From Clusia tigrina (lineage: Eukaryota > Arthropoda > Insecta > Diptera > Clusiidae): a stretch of 64,000 bases of DNA. The position numbers were made by a program, and so were the translations under genes. Below the pieces are notes generated by a model. That model saw only the letters and a list, made by a program, of their open reading frames with translations. It was not told where the DNA came from and did not search any database. Each line of letters opens with the position of its first letter. The first letter of the stretch is position 1. The stretch lies in the NCBI GenBank assembly GCA_920105625.2, contig OV050032.1:101540542-101604541 (forward strand), given 5' to 3'. Below, piece after piece: positions 38,204 to 52,690 of this stretch.

Positions 38204-39300
38204 CAAAGTTTGCAACATACAAATGCTTGTAACTTTTTACTGGAGCGTCATAAAACCTTGAAATTTTGTAACAATAAAGTACCCGAGCCTCTTCTCAATT
38301 TAAGCTATCGCTCAAAGCTATGGTACCCTAGAGTCCCAAATCAAACACTGAGAAAACTTCAAATGGCCCTAACTTCTATACGGTACGTCCTACACCTATC
38401 AAATTTTGCAACATACAAATGCTTGTAACTTTTTACTGGAGCGTCATAAAACCTTGAAATTTTGTAACAATGAAGTACCCGAGCCTCTTGTCAATTTAAG
38501 TTATCGCTCAAAGCTATGCTACCCTAGAGTCCCAAATCAAATACTGATAAAACTTCAAACGCCCCGAACTTCTTTACGGCGTTCTACACCTATCAAAGTT
38601 TGCAACATTCAAATGCTTGTAACTTTTACTGGAGCGTCATAAAACCATGAAATTTTGTAACAATAAAGTACTGGAGCCTCTTGTCAATTTAAGCTATCGC
38701 TCAAAGCTATGCTACCCTAGAGTCCCAAATCAAACACTGATAAAACTTCAAACGCCCCTAACTTCTTTACGGTACGTCCTACACCTATCAAAGTTTGCAA
38801 CATACAAATGCTTGTAACTTTTTACTGGAGCGTCATAAAACCTTGAAATTTCGTAACAATAAGTACTCGACCCTCTTGTCAATTTAAGTTATCGCTCAAA
38901 GCTATGCTACCCTAGAGTCCCAAATCAAACACTGATAAAACTTCAAATGGCCCTAACTTCTTTACGGTACGTCCTACACCTATCAAAGTTGGCAACATAC
39001 AAATGCTTGTAACTTTTTACTGGAGCGTCCAAAAACCTTGAAATTTTGTAACAATAAAGTACTCGAGCCTCTTGTCAATTTAAGCTATCGCTCAAAGCTA
39101 TGCTACCCTAGAGTCCCAAATCAAACACTGATAAAACTTCAAACGCCCCTAACTTCTTTACTGTACGTCCTACACCTATCAAAGTTTGCAACATACAAAT
39201 GCTTGTAACTTTTTACTGGAGCGTCATAAAACCTTGAAATTTCGTAACAATAAAGTACTCGACCCTCTTGTCAATTTAAGTTATCGCTCAAAGCTATGCT
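38100..39300. repeat. Right copy of the ~2,299-bp-offset duplication
   Basis: It carries the same markers as 35.8-37.0 kb. A two-base loss, TTTACGGCGTTCTAC near 38574-38588, is private to this copy and accounts for the offset change from 2,299 to 2,297. Confidence 0.8.
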
Positions 39301-39729
39301 ACCCTAGAGTCCCAAATCAAATACTGATAAAACTTCAAACGCCCCGAACTTCTTTACGGTACGTCCTACACCTATCAAAGTTTGCAACATTCAAATGCTT
39401 GTAACTTTTACTGGAGCGTCATAAAACCTTGAAATTTTCTAACAATAAAGTACCCGAGCCTCTTGTCAATTTAAGTTATCGCTCAAAGCTATGCTACCCT
39501 AGAGTCCCAAATCAAACACTGATAAAACTTCAAACGCCCCTAACTTTTTACGGTACTTCCTACACCTATCAAAGTTTGCAACATTCAAATGCTTGTAACT
39601 TTTTACTGGAGCGTCATAAAACCTTGAAATTTTGTAACAATAAAGTACACGAGCCTCTTGTCAATTTAAGCCATCGCTCAAAGCTATGCTACCCTAGAGT
39701 CCCAAATCAAACACTGATAAAACTTCAAA

Positions 39730-42666
39730 TGGCCCTAACTTCTTTACGGTACGTCCTACACCTGTCAAAGTTTGCAACACTAAAATTTTTGTAACTTTTT
39801 ACTGGAGCGTCATAAAACCTTGAAATTTTGTAACAATAAAGTACTCGAGCCTCTTGTCAATTTAAGCTATGGCTCAAAGCTATGCTTCCCTTGAGTCTTA
39901 AATCAAACACTGATAAAACTTCAAATGCCCCTAACTTTTTTACGGTACGTCCTACACCTATCAAAGTTTGCAACATACAAATGCTTGTAACTTTTTACTG
40001 GAGCGTCCTAAAACCTTGAAATTTTGTAACAATAAAGTACTCGAGCCTCTTGTCAATTTAAGCCATCGCTCAAAGCTATGCTACCCTTGAGTCCCAAATC
40101 AAACACTGATAAAACTTTAAACGCCCCTAACTTCTTTACGGTACGTCCTACACCTATCAAAGTTGGCAACATTCAAATGCTTGTATCTTTTTACTGGAGC
40201 GTCATAAAACCTTGAAATTTTGTAACAATAAAGTACTTGAGCCTCTTGTCAATTTAAGTTATCGCTCAAAGCTATGCTACCCTTGAGTCCCAAATCAAAT
40301 ACTGATAAAATTTCAAACGCCCCGAACTTCTTTACGGTACGTCCTACACCTATCATAGTTTGCAACATTCAAATGCTTGTAACTTTTTACTGGAGCGTCC
40401 AAAAACCTTGAAATTTCGTAACAATAAGTACTCGACCCTCTTGTCAATTTAAGTTATCGCTCAAAGCTATGCTACCCTAGAGTCCCAAATCAAACACTGA
40501 TAAAACTTCAAATGGCCCTAACTTCTTTACGGTACGTCCTACACCTATCAAAGTTGGCAACATACAAATGCTTGTAACTTTTTACTGGAGCGTCCAAAAA
40601 CCTTGAAATTTTGTAACAATAAAGTACTCGAGCCTCTTGACAATTTAAGCTATCGCTCAAAGCTATGCTACCCTAGAGTCCCAAATCAAACACTGATAAA
40701 ACTTCAAACGCCCCTAACTTCTTTACGGTACGTCCTACACTTATCAAAGTTTGCAACATACAAATGCTTGTAACTTTTTACTGGAGCGTCATAAAACCTT
40801 GAAATTTCGTAACAATAAAGTACTCGACCCTCTTGTCAATTTAAGTTATCGCTCAAAGCTATGCTACCCTAGAGTCCCAAATCAAACACTGATAAAACTT
40901 CAAACGCCCCTAACTTCTATACGGTACGTCCTACACCTATCAAAGTTTGCAACATACAAATGCTTGTAACTTTTTACTGGAGCGTCATAAAACCTTGAAA
41001 TTTTGTAACAATAAAGTACCCGAGCCTCTTGTCAATTTAAGTTATCGCTCAAAGCTATGCTACCCTAGAGTCCCAAATCAAACACTGATAAAACTTCAAA
41101 CGCCCCTAACTTTTTACGGTACTTCCTACACCTATCAAAGTTGGCAACATTCAAATGCTTGTAACTTTTTACTGGAGCGTCATAAAACCTTGAAATTTTG
41201 TAACAATAAAGTACACGAGCCTCTTGTCAATTTAAGGCATCGCTCAAAGCTATGCTACCCTAGAGTCCCAAATCAAACACTGATAAAACTTCAAATGGCC
41301 CTAACTTCTTTACGGTACGTCCTACACCTGTCAAAGTTTGCAACATTAAAATTTTTGTAACTTTTTACTGGAGCGTCATAAAACCTTGAAATTTTGTAAC
41401 AATAAAGTACTCGAGCCTCTTGTCAATTTAAGCTATGGCTCAAAGCTATGCTACCCTTGAGTCTTAAATCAAACACTGATAAAACTTCAAATGCCCCTAA
41501 CTTTTTTACGGTACGTCCTACACCTATCAAAGTTTGCAACATACAAATGCTTGTAACTTTTTACTGGAGCGTCCTAAAACCTTGAAATTTTGTAACAATA
41601 AAGTACTCGAGCCTCTTGTCAATTTAAGCCATCGCTCAAAGCTATGCTACCCTTGAGTCCCAAATCAAACACTGTTAAAACTTTAAACGCCCCTAACTTC
41701 TTTACGGTACGTCCTACACCTATCAAAGTTGGCAACATTTAAATGCTTGTATCTTTTTACTGGAGCGTCATAAAACCTTGAAATTTTGTAACAATAAAGT
41801 ACTTGAGCCTCTTGTCAATTTAAGTTATCGCTCAAAGCTATGCTACCCTTGAGTCCCAAATCAAATACTGATAAAATTTCAAACGCCCCGAACTTCTTTA
41901 CGGTACGTCCTACACCTATCATAGTTTGCAACATTCAAATGCTTGTAACTTTTACTGGAGCGTCATAAAACCTTGAAATTTTTTAACAATAAAGTACTGG
42001 AGCCTCTTGTCAATTTAAGCCATCGCTCAAAGCTATGCTACCCTAGAGTCCCAAATCAAACACTGATAAAACTTCAAACGCCCCTAACTTCTTTACGGCA
42101 CGTCCTACACCTATCAAAGTTGGCAACATTCAAATGCTTGTATCTTTTTACTGGAGCGTCATAAAACCTTGAAATTTTGTAACAATAAAGTACTCGAGAA
42201 TCTTGTCAATTTAAGTTATCGCTCAAAGTTATGCTACCCTAGAGTCTTAAATCAAACACTGATAAATCTTCAAACGCCCCTAACTTCTTTACGGAACGTC
42301 CTACACCTATCAAAGCTTGCAACATTCAAATGCTTGTAACTTTTTACTGGAGCGTCTGAAAATCTTGAAATTTTGTAACAATAAAGTACCCGAGCCTCTT
42401 GTCAATTTAAGCTATCGCTCAAAGCTATGCTACCCTAGAGTCCCAAATCAAACACTGATAAAACTTCAAACGCCCCTAACTTCTTTACGGTACGTCCTAC
42501 ACCTATCAAAGTTTGCAACATACAAAAGCTTGTAACTTTTTACTGGAGCGTCATAAAACCTTGAAATTTCGTAACAATAAAGTACTCGACCCTCTTGTCA
42601 ATTTAAGTTATCGCTCAAAGCTATGCTACCCTAGAGTCCCAAATCAAACACTGATAAAACTTCAAA
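39730..42666. repeat. 2,937-bp HOR, copy 1 (15 monomers)
   Basis: The rare GCAACACTAAAATTTTT (near 39773) recurs at 42710, offset 2,937. The same offset holds for CTTGACAATTTAAGC, CACTTATCAAAG, the 195-bp CTAACTTTTTACGG monomer, ATTTTTTAAC, GAGAATCTTG and ACAAAAGCTTG monomers. 2,937 is 15 x 196 minus 3, with the deficit explained by one-base deletions. Confidence 0.88.
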
Positions 42667-45603
42667 CGCCCCTAACTTCTATACGGTACGTCCTACACCT
42701 GTCAAAGTTTGCAACACTAAAATTTTTGTAACTTTTTACTGGAGCGTCATAAAACCTTGAAATTTTGTAACAATAAAGTACTCGAGCCTCTTGTCAATTT
42801 AAGCTATGGCTCAAAGCTATGCTTCCCTTGAGTCTTAAATCAAACACTGATAAAACTTCAAATGCCCCTAACTTTTTTACGGTACGTCCTACACCTATCA
42901 AAGTTTGCAACATACAAATGCTTGTAACTTTTTACTGGAGCGTCCTAAAACCTTGAAATTTTGTAACAATAAAGTACTCGAGCCTCTTGTCAATTTAAGC
43001 CATCGCTCAAAGCTATGCTACCCTTGAGTCCCAAATCAAACACTGATAAAACTTTAAACGCCCCTAACTTATTTACGGTACGTCCTACACCTATCAAAGT
43101 TGGCAACATTCAAATGCTTGTATCTTTTTACTGGAGCGTCATAAAACCTTGAAATTTTGTAACAATAAAGTACTTGAGCCTCTTGTCAATTTAAGTTATC
43201 GCTCAAAGCTATGCTACCCTTGAGTCCCAAATCAAATACTGATAAAATTTCAAACGCCCCGAACTTCTTTACGGTACGTCCTACACCTATCATAGTTTGC
43301 AACATTCAAATGCTTGTAACTTTTTACTGGAGCGTCCAAAAACCTTGAAATTTCGTAACAATAAGTACTCGACCCTCTTGTCAATTTAAGTTATCGCTCA
43401 AAGCTATGCTACCCTAGAGTCCCAAATCAAACACTGATAAAACTTCAAATGGCCCTAACTTCTTTACGGTACGTCCTACACCTATCAAAGTTGGCAACAT
43501 ACAAATGCTTGTAACTTTTTACTGGAGCGTCCAAAAACCTTGAAATTTTGTAACAATAAAGTACTCGAGCCTCTTGACAATTTAAGCTATCGCTCAAAGC
43601 TATGCTACCCTAGAGTCCCAAATCAAACACTGATAAAACTTCAAACGCCCCTAACTTCTTTACGGTACGTCCTACACTTATCAAAGTTTGCAACATACAA
43701 ATGCTTGTAACTTTTTACTGGAGCGTCATAAAACCTTGAAATTTCGTAACAATAAAGTACTCGACCCTCTTGTCAATTTAAGTTATCGCTCAAAGCTATG
43801 CTACCCTAGAGTCCCAAATCAAACACTGATAAAACTTCAAACGCCCCTAACTTCTATACGGTACGTCCTACACCTATCAAAGTTTGCAACATACAAATGC
43901 TTGTAACTTTTTACTGGAGCGTCATAAAACCTTGAAATTTTGTAACAATAAAGTACCCGAGCCTCTTGTCAATTTAAGTTATCGCTCAAAGCTATGCTAC
44001 CCTAGAGTCCCAAATCAAACACTGATAAAACTTCAAACGCCCCTAACTTTTTACGGTACTTCCTACACCTATCAAAGTTTGCAACATTCAAATGCTTGTA
44101 ACTTTTTACTGGAGCGTCATAAAACCTTGAAATTTTGTAACAATAAAGTACACGAGCCTCTTGTCAATTTAAGGCATCGCTCAAAGCTATGCTACCCTAG
44201 AGTCCCAAATCAAACACTGATAAAACTTCAAATGGCCCTAACTTCTTTACGGTACGTCCTACACCTGTCAAAGTTTGCAACATTAAAATTTTTGTAACTT
44301 TTTACTGGAGCGTCATAAAACCTTGAAATTTTGTAACAATAAAGTACTCGAGCCTCTTGTCAATTTAAGCTATGGCTCAAAGCTATGCTACCCTTGAGTC
44401 TTAAATCAAACACTGATAAAACTTCAAATGCCCCTAACTTTTTTACGGTACGTCCTACACCTATCAAAGTTTGCAACATACAAATGCTTGTAACTTTTTA
44501 CTGGAGCGTCCTAAAACCTTGAAATTTTGTAACAATAAAGTACTCGAGCCTCTTGTCAATTTAAGCCATCGCTCAAAGCTATGCTACCCTTGAGTCCCAA
44601 ATCAAACACTGATAAAACTTTAAACGCCCCTAACTTCTTTACGGTACGTCCTACACCTATCAAAGTTGGCAACATTTAAATGCTTGTATCTTTTTACTGG
44701 AGCGTCATAAAACCTTGAAATTTTGTAACAATAAAGTACTTGAGCCTCTTGTCAATTTAAGTTATCGCTCAAAGCTATGCTACCCTTGAGTCCCAAATCA
44801 AAAACTGATAAAAATTCAAACGCCCCGAACTTCTTTACGGTACGTCCTACACCTATCATAGTTTGCAACATTCAAATGCTTGTAACTTTTACTGGAGCGT
44901 CATAAAACCTTGAAATTTTTTAACAATAAAGTACTGGAGCCTCTTGTCAATTTAAGCCATCGCTCAAAGCTATGCTACCCTAGAGTCCCAAATCAAACAC
45001 TGATAAAACTTCAAACGCCCCTAACTTCTTTACGGCACGTCCTACACCTATCAAAGTTGGCAACATTCAAATGCTTGTATCTTTTTACTGGAGCGTCATA
45101 AAACCTTGAAATTTTGTAACAATAAAGTACTCGAGAATCTTGTCAATTTAAGTTATCGCTCAAAGTTATGCTACCCTAGAGTCTTAAATCAAACACTGAT
45201 AAAACTTCAAACGCCCCTAACTTCTTTACGGTACGTCCTACACCTATCAAAGCTTGCAACATTCAAATGCTTGTAACTTTTTACTGGAGCGTCTTAAAAT
45301 CTTGAAATTTTGTAACAATAAAGTACCCGAGCCTCTTGTCAATTTAAGCTATCGCTCAAAGCTATGCTACCCTAGAGTCCCAAATCAAACACTGATAAAA
45401 CTTCAAACGCCCCTAACTTCTTTACGGTACGTCCTACACCTATCAAAGTTTGCAACATACAAAAGCTTGTAACTTTTTACTGGAGCGTCATAAAACCTTG
45501 AAATTTCGTAACAATAAAGTACTCGACCCTCTTGTCAATTTAAGTTATCGCTCAAAGCTATGCTACCCTAGAGTCCCAAATCAAACACTGATAAAACTTC
45601 AAA
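42667..45603. repeat. 2,937-bp HOR, copy 2
   Basis: It directly follows copy 1. The join lies in the ACAAAAGCTTG monomer near 42.67 kb, where CTTCTATACGG meets CACCTGTCAAAG, an arrangement not seen at the equivalent 45.6 kb place. Small private differences include AACTTATTTACGG near 43.07 kb and AAAAACTGATAAAAATTC near 44.8 kb. Confidence 0.88.
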
Positions 45604-48180
45604 CGCCCCTAACTTCTATACGGTACGTCCTACACCTATCAAAGTTTGCAACATACAAATGCTTGTAACTTTTTACTGGAGCGTCATAAAACCTTGAAAT
45701 TTTGTAACAATAAAGTACCCGAGCCTCTTGTCAATTTAAGTTATCGCTCAAAGCTATGCTACCCTAGAGTCCCAAATCAAACACTGATAAAACTTCAAAC
45801 GCCCCTAACTTTTTACGGTACTTCCTACACCTATCAAAGTTTGCAACATTCAAATGCTTGTAACTTTTTACTGGAGCGTCATAAAACCTTGAAATTTTGT
45901 AACAATAAAGTACACGAGCCTCTTGTCAATTTAAGCCATCGCTCAAAGCTATGCTACCCTAGAGTCCCAAATCAAACACTGATAAAACTTCAAATGGCCC
46001 TAACTTCTTTACGGTACGTCCTACACCTGTCAAAGTTTGCAACATTAAAATTTTTGTAACTTTTTACTGGAGCGTCATAGAACCTTGAAATTTTGTAACA
46101 ATAAAGTACTCGAGCCTCTTGTCAATTTAAGCTATGGCTCAAAGCTATGCTACCCTTGAGTCTTAAATCAAACACTGATAAAACTTCAAATGCCCCTAAC
46201 TTTTTTACGGTACGTCCTACACCTATCAAAGTTTGCAACATACAAATGCTTGTAACTTTTTACTGGAGCGTCCTAAAACCTTGAAATTTTGTAACAATAA
46301 AGTACTCTAGCCTCTTGTCAATTTAAGCAATCGCTCAAAGCTATGCTACCCTTGAGTCCCAAATCAAACACTGATAAAACTTTAAACGCCCCTAACTTCT
46401 TTACGGTACGTCCTACACCTATCAAAGTTGGCAACATTCAAATGCTTGTATCTTTTTACTGGAGCGTCATAAAACCTTGAAATTTTGTAACAATAAAGTA
46501 CTTGAGCCTCTTGTCAATTTAAGTTATCGCTCAAAGCTATGCTACCCTTGAGTCCCAAATCAAATACTGATAAAATTTCAAACGCCCCGAACTTCTTTAC
46601 GGTACGTCCTACACCTATCATAGTTTGCAACATTCAAATGCTTGTAACTTTTACTGGAGCGTCATAAAACCTTGAAATTTTGTAACAATAAAGTACTCGA
46701 GCCTCTTGTCAATTTAAGCCATCGCTCAAAGCTATGCTACCCTAGAGTCCCAAATCAAACACTGATAAAACTTCAAACGCCCCTAACTTCTTTACGGCAC
46801 GTCCTACACCTATCAAAGTTGGCAACATTCAAATGCTTGTATCTTTTTACTGGAGCATCATAAAACCTTGAAATTTTGTAACAATAAAGTACTCGAGAAT
46901 CTTGTCAATTTAAGTTATCGCTCAAAGTTATGCTACCCTAGAGTCTTAAATCAAACACTGATAAAACTTCAAACGCCCCTAACTTCTTTACGGTACGTCC
47001 TACACCTATCAAAGCTTGCAACATTCAAATGCTTGTAACTTTTTACTGGAGCGTCATAAAATCTTGAAATTTTGTAACAATAAAGTACCCGAGCCTCTTG
47101 TCAATTTAAGCTATCGCTCAAAGCTATGCTACCCTAGAGTCCCAAATCAAATACTGATAAAACTTCAAACGCCCCTAAATTGTTTACGGTACGTCCTACA
47201 CCTATCAAAGCTTGCAACATACAAATGCTTGTAACTTTTTACTGGAGCGTCATAAAGCATTCAAATTTTGTAACAATAAAGTACTCGAGTCTCTTGTCAA
47301 TTTAAGCCATCGCTCAAAGCTATGCTACCCTTGAGTCCCAAATCAAACACTGATAAAACTTCAAGTGGCCCTAACTTCTATACGGTACGTCCTACACCTA
47401 TAAAAGTTTGCAAAATACAAATGCTTGTAACTTTTTACTGGAGCGTCATAAAACCTTGAAATTTTGTAACAATAAAGTACCCGAGCCTCTTGCCAATTTA
47501 AGCTATCGCTCAAAGCTATGGTACCCTAGAGTCCCAAATCAAACACTGAGAAAACTTCAAATGGCCCTAACTTCTATACGGTACGTCCTACACCTATCAA
47601 ATTTTGCAACATACAAATGCTTGTAACTTTTTACTGGAGCGTCATAAAACCTTGAAATTTTGTAACAATAAAGTACTGGAGCCTCTTGTCAATTTAAGCT
47701 ATCGCTCAAAGCTATGCTACCCTAGAGTCCCAAATCAAACACTGATAAAACTTCAAACGCCCCTAACTTCTTTACGGTACGTCCTACACCTATCAAAGTT
47801 TGCAACATACAAATGCTTGTAACTTTTTACTGGAGCGTCCAAAAACCTTGAAATTTTGTAACAATAAAGTACTCGAGCCTCTTGTCAATTTAAGCTATCG
47901 CTCAAAGCTATGCTACCCTAGAGTCCCAAATCAAACACTGATAAAACTTCAAACGCCCCTAACTTCTATACGGTACGTCCTACACCTATCAAAGTTTGCA
48001 ACATACAAATGCTTGTAACTTTTTACTGGAGCGTCATAAAACCTTGAAATTTTGTAACAATAAAGTACCCGAGCCTCTTGCCAATTTAAGTTATCGCTCA
48101 AAGCTATGCTACCCTAGAGTCCCAAATCAAACACTGATAAAACTTCAAATGCCCTAACTTCTTTACGGTACGTCCTACAC
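44460..48180. repeat. 3,720-bp HOR, copy 1 (19 monomers)
   Basis: Offset 3,720 (3,719 after about 50.57 kb) links this stretch to 48.18-51.9 kb. Internally, monomer types at 43.9-45.4 kb recur 1,762 bp on at 45.6-47.2 kb and types at 46.7-47.1 kb recur 1,958 bp on, and 1,762 + 1,958 = 3,720. It overlaps the right part of the 2,937-bp copy 2 because successive duplications are nested. Confidence 0.85.
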
Positions 48181-51100
48181 CTATCAAAGTTTGCAACATA
48201 CAAATGCTTGTAACTTTTTACTGGAGCGTCCTAAAACCTTGAAATTTTGTAACAATAAAGTACTCGAGCCTCTTGTCAATTTAAGCCATCGCTCAAAGCT
48301 ATGCTACCCTTGAGTCCCAAATCAAACACTGATAAAACTTTAAACGCCCCTAACTTCTTTACGGTACGTCCTACACCTATCAAAGTTGGCAACATTTAAA
48401 TGCTTGTATCTTTTTACTGGAGCGTCATAAAACCTTGAAATTTTGTAACAATAAAGTACTTGAGCCTCTTGTCAATTTAAGTTATCGCTCAAAGCTATGC
48501 TACCCTTGAGTCCCAAATCAAATACTGATAAAATTTCAAACGCCCCGAACTTCTTTACGGTACGTCCTACACCTATCATAGTTTGCAACATTCAAATGCT
48601 TGTAACTTTTACTGGAGCGTCATAAAACCTTGAAATTTTTTAACAATAAAGTACTGGAGCCTCTTGTCAATTTAAGCCATCGCTCAAAGCTATGCTACCC
48701 TAGAGTCCCAAATCAAACACTGATAAAACTTCAAACGCCCCTAACTTCTTTACGGCACGTCCTACACCTATCAAAGTTGGCAACATTCAAATGCTTGTAT
48801 CTTTTTACTGGAGCGTCATAAAACCTTGAAATTTTGTAACAATAAAGTACTCGAGAATCTTGTCAATTTAAGTTATCGCTCAAAGTTATGCTACCCTAGA
48901 GTCTTAAATCAAACACTGATAAAACTTCAAACGCCCCTAACTTCTTTACGGTACGTCCTACACCTATCAAAGCTTGCAACATTCAAATGCTTGTAACTTT
49001 TTACTGGAGCGTCTTAAAATCTTGAAATTTTGTAACAATAAAGTACCCGAGCCTCTTGTCAATTTAAGCTATCGCTCAAAGCTATGCTACCCTAGAGTCC
49101 CAAATCAAACACTGATAAAACTTCAAACGCCCCTAACTTCTTTACGGTACGTCCTACACCTATCAAAGTTTGCAACATACAAAAGCTTGTAACTTTTTAC
49201 TGGAGCGTCATAAAACCTTGAAATTTCGTAACAATAAAGTACTCGACCCTCTTGTCAATTTAAGTTATCGCTCAAAGCTATGCTACCCTAGAGTCCCAAA
49301 TCAAACACTGATAAAACTTCAAACGCCCCTAACTTCTATACGGTACGTCCTACACCTATCAAAGTTTGCAACATACAAATGCTTGCAACTTTTTACTGGA
49401 GCGTCATAAAACCTTGAAATTTTGTAACAATAAAGTACCCGAGCCTCTTGTCAATTTAAGTTATCGCTCAAAGCTATGCTACCCTAGAGTCCCAAATCAA
49501 ACACTGATAAAACTTCAAACGCCCCTAACTTTTTACGGTACTTCCTACACCTATCAAAGTTTGCAACATTCAAATGCTTGTAACTTTTTACTGGAGCGTC
49601 ATAAAACCTTGAAATTTTGTAACAATAAAGTACACGAGCCTCTTGTCAATTTAAGCCATCGCTCAAAGCTATGCTACCCTAGAGTCCCAAATCAAACACT
49701 GATAAAACTTCAAATGGCCCTAACTTCTTTACGGTACGTCCTACACCTGTCAAAGTTTGCAACATTAAAATTTTTGTAACTTTTTACTGGAGCGTCATAG
49801 AACCTTGAAATTTTGTAACAATAAAGTACTCGAGCCTCTTGTCAATTTAAGCTATGGCTCAAAGCTATGCTACCCTTGAGTCTTAAATCAAACACTGATA
49901 AAACTTCAAATGCCCCTAACTTTTTTACGGTACGTCCTACACCTATCAAAGTTTGCAACATACAAATGCTTGTAACTTTTTACTGGAGCGTCCTAAAACC
50001 TTGAAATTTTGTAACAATAAAGTACTCGAGCCTCTTGTCAATTTAAGCCATCGCTCAAAGCTATGCTACCCTTGAGTCCCAAATCAAACACTGATAAAAC
50101 TTTAAACGCCCCTAACTTCTTTACGGTACGTCCTACACCTATCAAAGTTGGCAACATTCAAATGCTTGTATCTTTTTACTGGAGCGTCATAAAACCTTGA
50201 AATTTTGTAACAATAAAGTACTTGAGCCTCTTGTCAATTTAAGTTATCGCTCAAAGCTATGCTACCCTTGAGTCCCAAATCAAATACTGATAAAATTTCA
50301 AACGCCCCGAACTTCTTTACGGTACGTCCTACACCTATCATAGTTTGCAACATTCAAATGCTTGTAACTTTTACTGGAGCGTCATAAAACCTTGAAATTT
50401 TTTAACAATAAAGTACTGGAGCCTCTTGTCAATTTAAGCCATCGCTCAAAGCTATGCTACCCTAGAGTCCCAAATCAAACACTGATAAAACTTCAAACGC
50501 CCCTAACTTCTTTACGGCACGTCCTACACCTATCAAAGTTGGCAACATTCATATGCTTGTATCTTTTACTGGAGCATCATAAAACCTTGAAATTTTGTAA
50601 CAATAAAGTACTCGAGAATCTTGTCAATTTAAGTTATCGCTCAAAGTTATGCTACCCTAGAGTCTTAAATCAAACACTGATAAAACTTCAAACGCCCCTA
50701 ACTTCTTTACGGTACGTCCTACACCTATCAAAGCTTGCAACATTCAAATGCTTGTAACTTTTTACTGGAGCGTCATAAAATCTTGAAATTTTGTAACAAT
50801 AAAGTACCCGAGCCTCTTGTCAATTTAAGCTATCGCTCAAAGCTATGCTACCCTAGAGTCCCAAATCAAACACTGATAAAACTTCAAACGCCCCTAAATT
50901 GTTTACGGTACGTCCTACACCTATCAAAGCTTGCAACATACAAATGCTTGTAACTTTTTACTGGAGCGTCATAAAGCATTCAAATTTTGTAACAATAAAG
51001 TACTCGAGTCTCTTGTCAATTTAAGCCATCACTCAAAGCTATGCTACCCTTGAGTCCCAAATCAAACACTGATAAAACTTCAAGTGGCCCTAACTTCTAT

Positions 51101-51900
51101 ACGGTACGTCCTACACCTATAAAAGTTTGCAAAATACAAATGCTTGTAACTTTTTACTGGAGCGTCATAAAACCTTGAAATTTTGTAACAATAAAGTACC
51201 CGAGCCTCTTGTCAATTTAAGCTATCGCTCAAAGCTATGGTACCCTAGAGTCCCAAATCAAACACTGAGAAAACTTCAAATGGCCCTAACTTCTATACGG
51301 TACGTCCTACACCTATCAAATTTTGCAACATACAAATGCTTGTAACTTTTTACTGGAGCGTCATAAAACCTTGAAATTTTGTAACAATAAAGTACTGGAG
51401 CCTCTTGTCAATTTAAGCTATCGCTCAAAGCTATGCTACCCTAGAGTCCCAAATCAAACACTGATAAAACTTCAAACGCCCCTAACTTCTTTACGGTACG
51501 TCCTACACCTATCAAAGTTTGCAACATACAAATGCTTGTAACTTTTTACTGGAGCGTCCAAAAACCTTGAAATTTTGTAACAATAAAGTACTCGAGCCTC
51601 TTGTCAATTTAAGCTATCGCTCAAAGCTATGCTACCCTAGAGTCCCAAATCAAACACTGATAAAACTTCAAACGCCCCTAACTTCTATACGGTACGTCCT
51701 ACACCTATCAAAGTTTGCAACATACAAATGCTTGTAACTTTTTACTGGAGCGTCATAAAACCTTGAAATTTTGTAACAATAAAGTACCCGAGCCTCTTGC
51801 CAATTTAAGTTATCGCTCAAAGCTATGCTACCCTAGAGTCCCAAATCAAACACTGATAAAACTTCAAATGCCCTAACTTCTTTACGGTACTTCCTACACC
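48181..51900. repeat. 3,720-bp HOR, copy 2
   Basis: It is a near-identical direct repeat of 44.46-48.18 kb. Shared rare variants include ATAGAACCTTG, CTAAATTGTTTACGG, GCATTCAAATTTTG, AGTGGCCC, TTTGCAAAATAC, CTTGCCAATTTAAG and ATGCCCTAAC. Private differences include CATATGCTTGTATCTTTTAC near 50.55 kb, with one T fewer. Confidence 0.85.
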
Positions 51901-52690
51901 TATCAAAGTTTGCAACATTCAAATGCTTGTAACTTTTTACTGGAGCGTCCTAAAACCTTGAAATTTTGTAACAATAAAGTACTCGAGCCTCTTGTCAATT
52001 TAAGCCATCGCTCAAAGCTATGCTACCCTAGAGTCCCAAATCAAACATTGATAAAACTTCAAATGGCCCTAACTTCTTTACGGTACGTCCTACACCTGTC
52101 AAAGTTTGCAACATTCAAATTTTTGTAACTTTTTACTGGAGCGTCATAAAACCTTGAAATTTTGTAACAATAAAGTACTCGAGCCTCTTGTCAATTTAAG
52201 CTATGGCTCAAAGCTATGCTACCCTTGAGTCTTAAATCAAACACTGATAAAACTTCAAATGCGCCTAACTTTTTTACGGTACGTCCTACACCTATCAAAG
52301 TTTACAACATACAAATGCTTGTAACTTTTTACTGGAGCGTCCTAAAACCTTGAAATTTTGTAACAATAAAGTACTCGAGCCTCTTGTCAATTTAAGCCAT
52401 CGCTCAAAGCTATGCTACCCTTGAGTCCCAAATCAAACACTGATAAAACTTCAAACGCCCCTAACTTCTTTACGGTACGTCCTACACCTATCAAAGTTGG
52501 CAACATTCAAATGCTTGTATCTTTTTACTGGAGCGTCATAAAACCTTGAAATTTTGTAACAATAAAGTATCCGAGCCTCTTGTCAATTTAAGCCATTGCT
52601 CAAAGCTATGCTACCCTTGAGTCCCAAATCAAACACTGATAAAACTTCAAATGGCCCTAACTTCTATACGGTGCATCCTACACCTATCAA
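51900..52690. repeat. Full-length monomers leading into the 2,693-bp HOR
   Basis: About four full-length monomers, with CAAATTTTTG near 52.12 kb, GCTATGGCTC near 52.2 kb, and GTATCTTT and GTATCCGAG near 52.5 kb. They resemble 15.7-16.3 kb in order. The CAAATTTTTG variant recurs 3,085 bp on, that is, two monomers more than the HOR period that starts just to the right. Confidence 0.8.
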
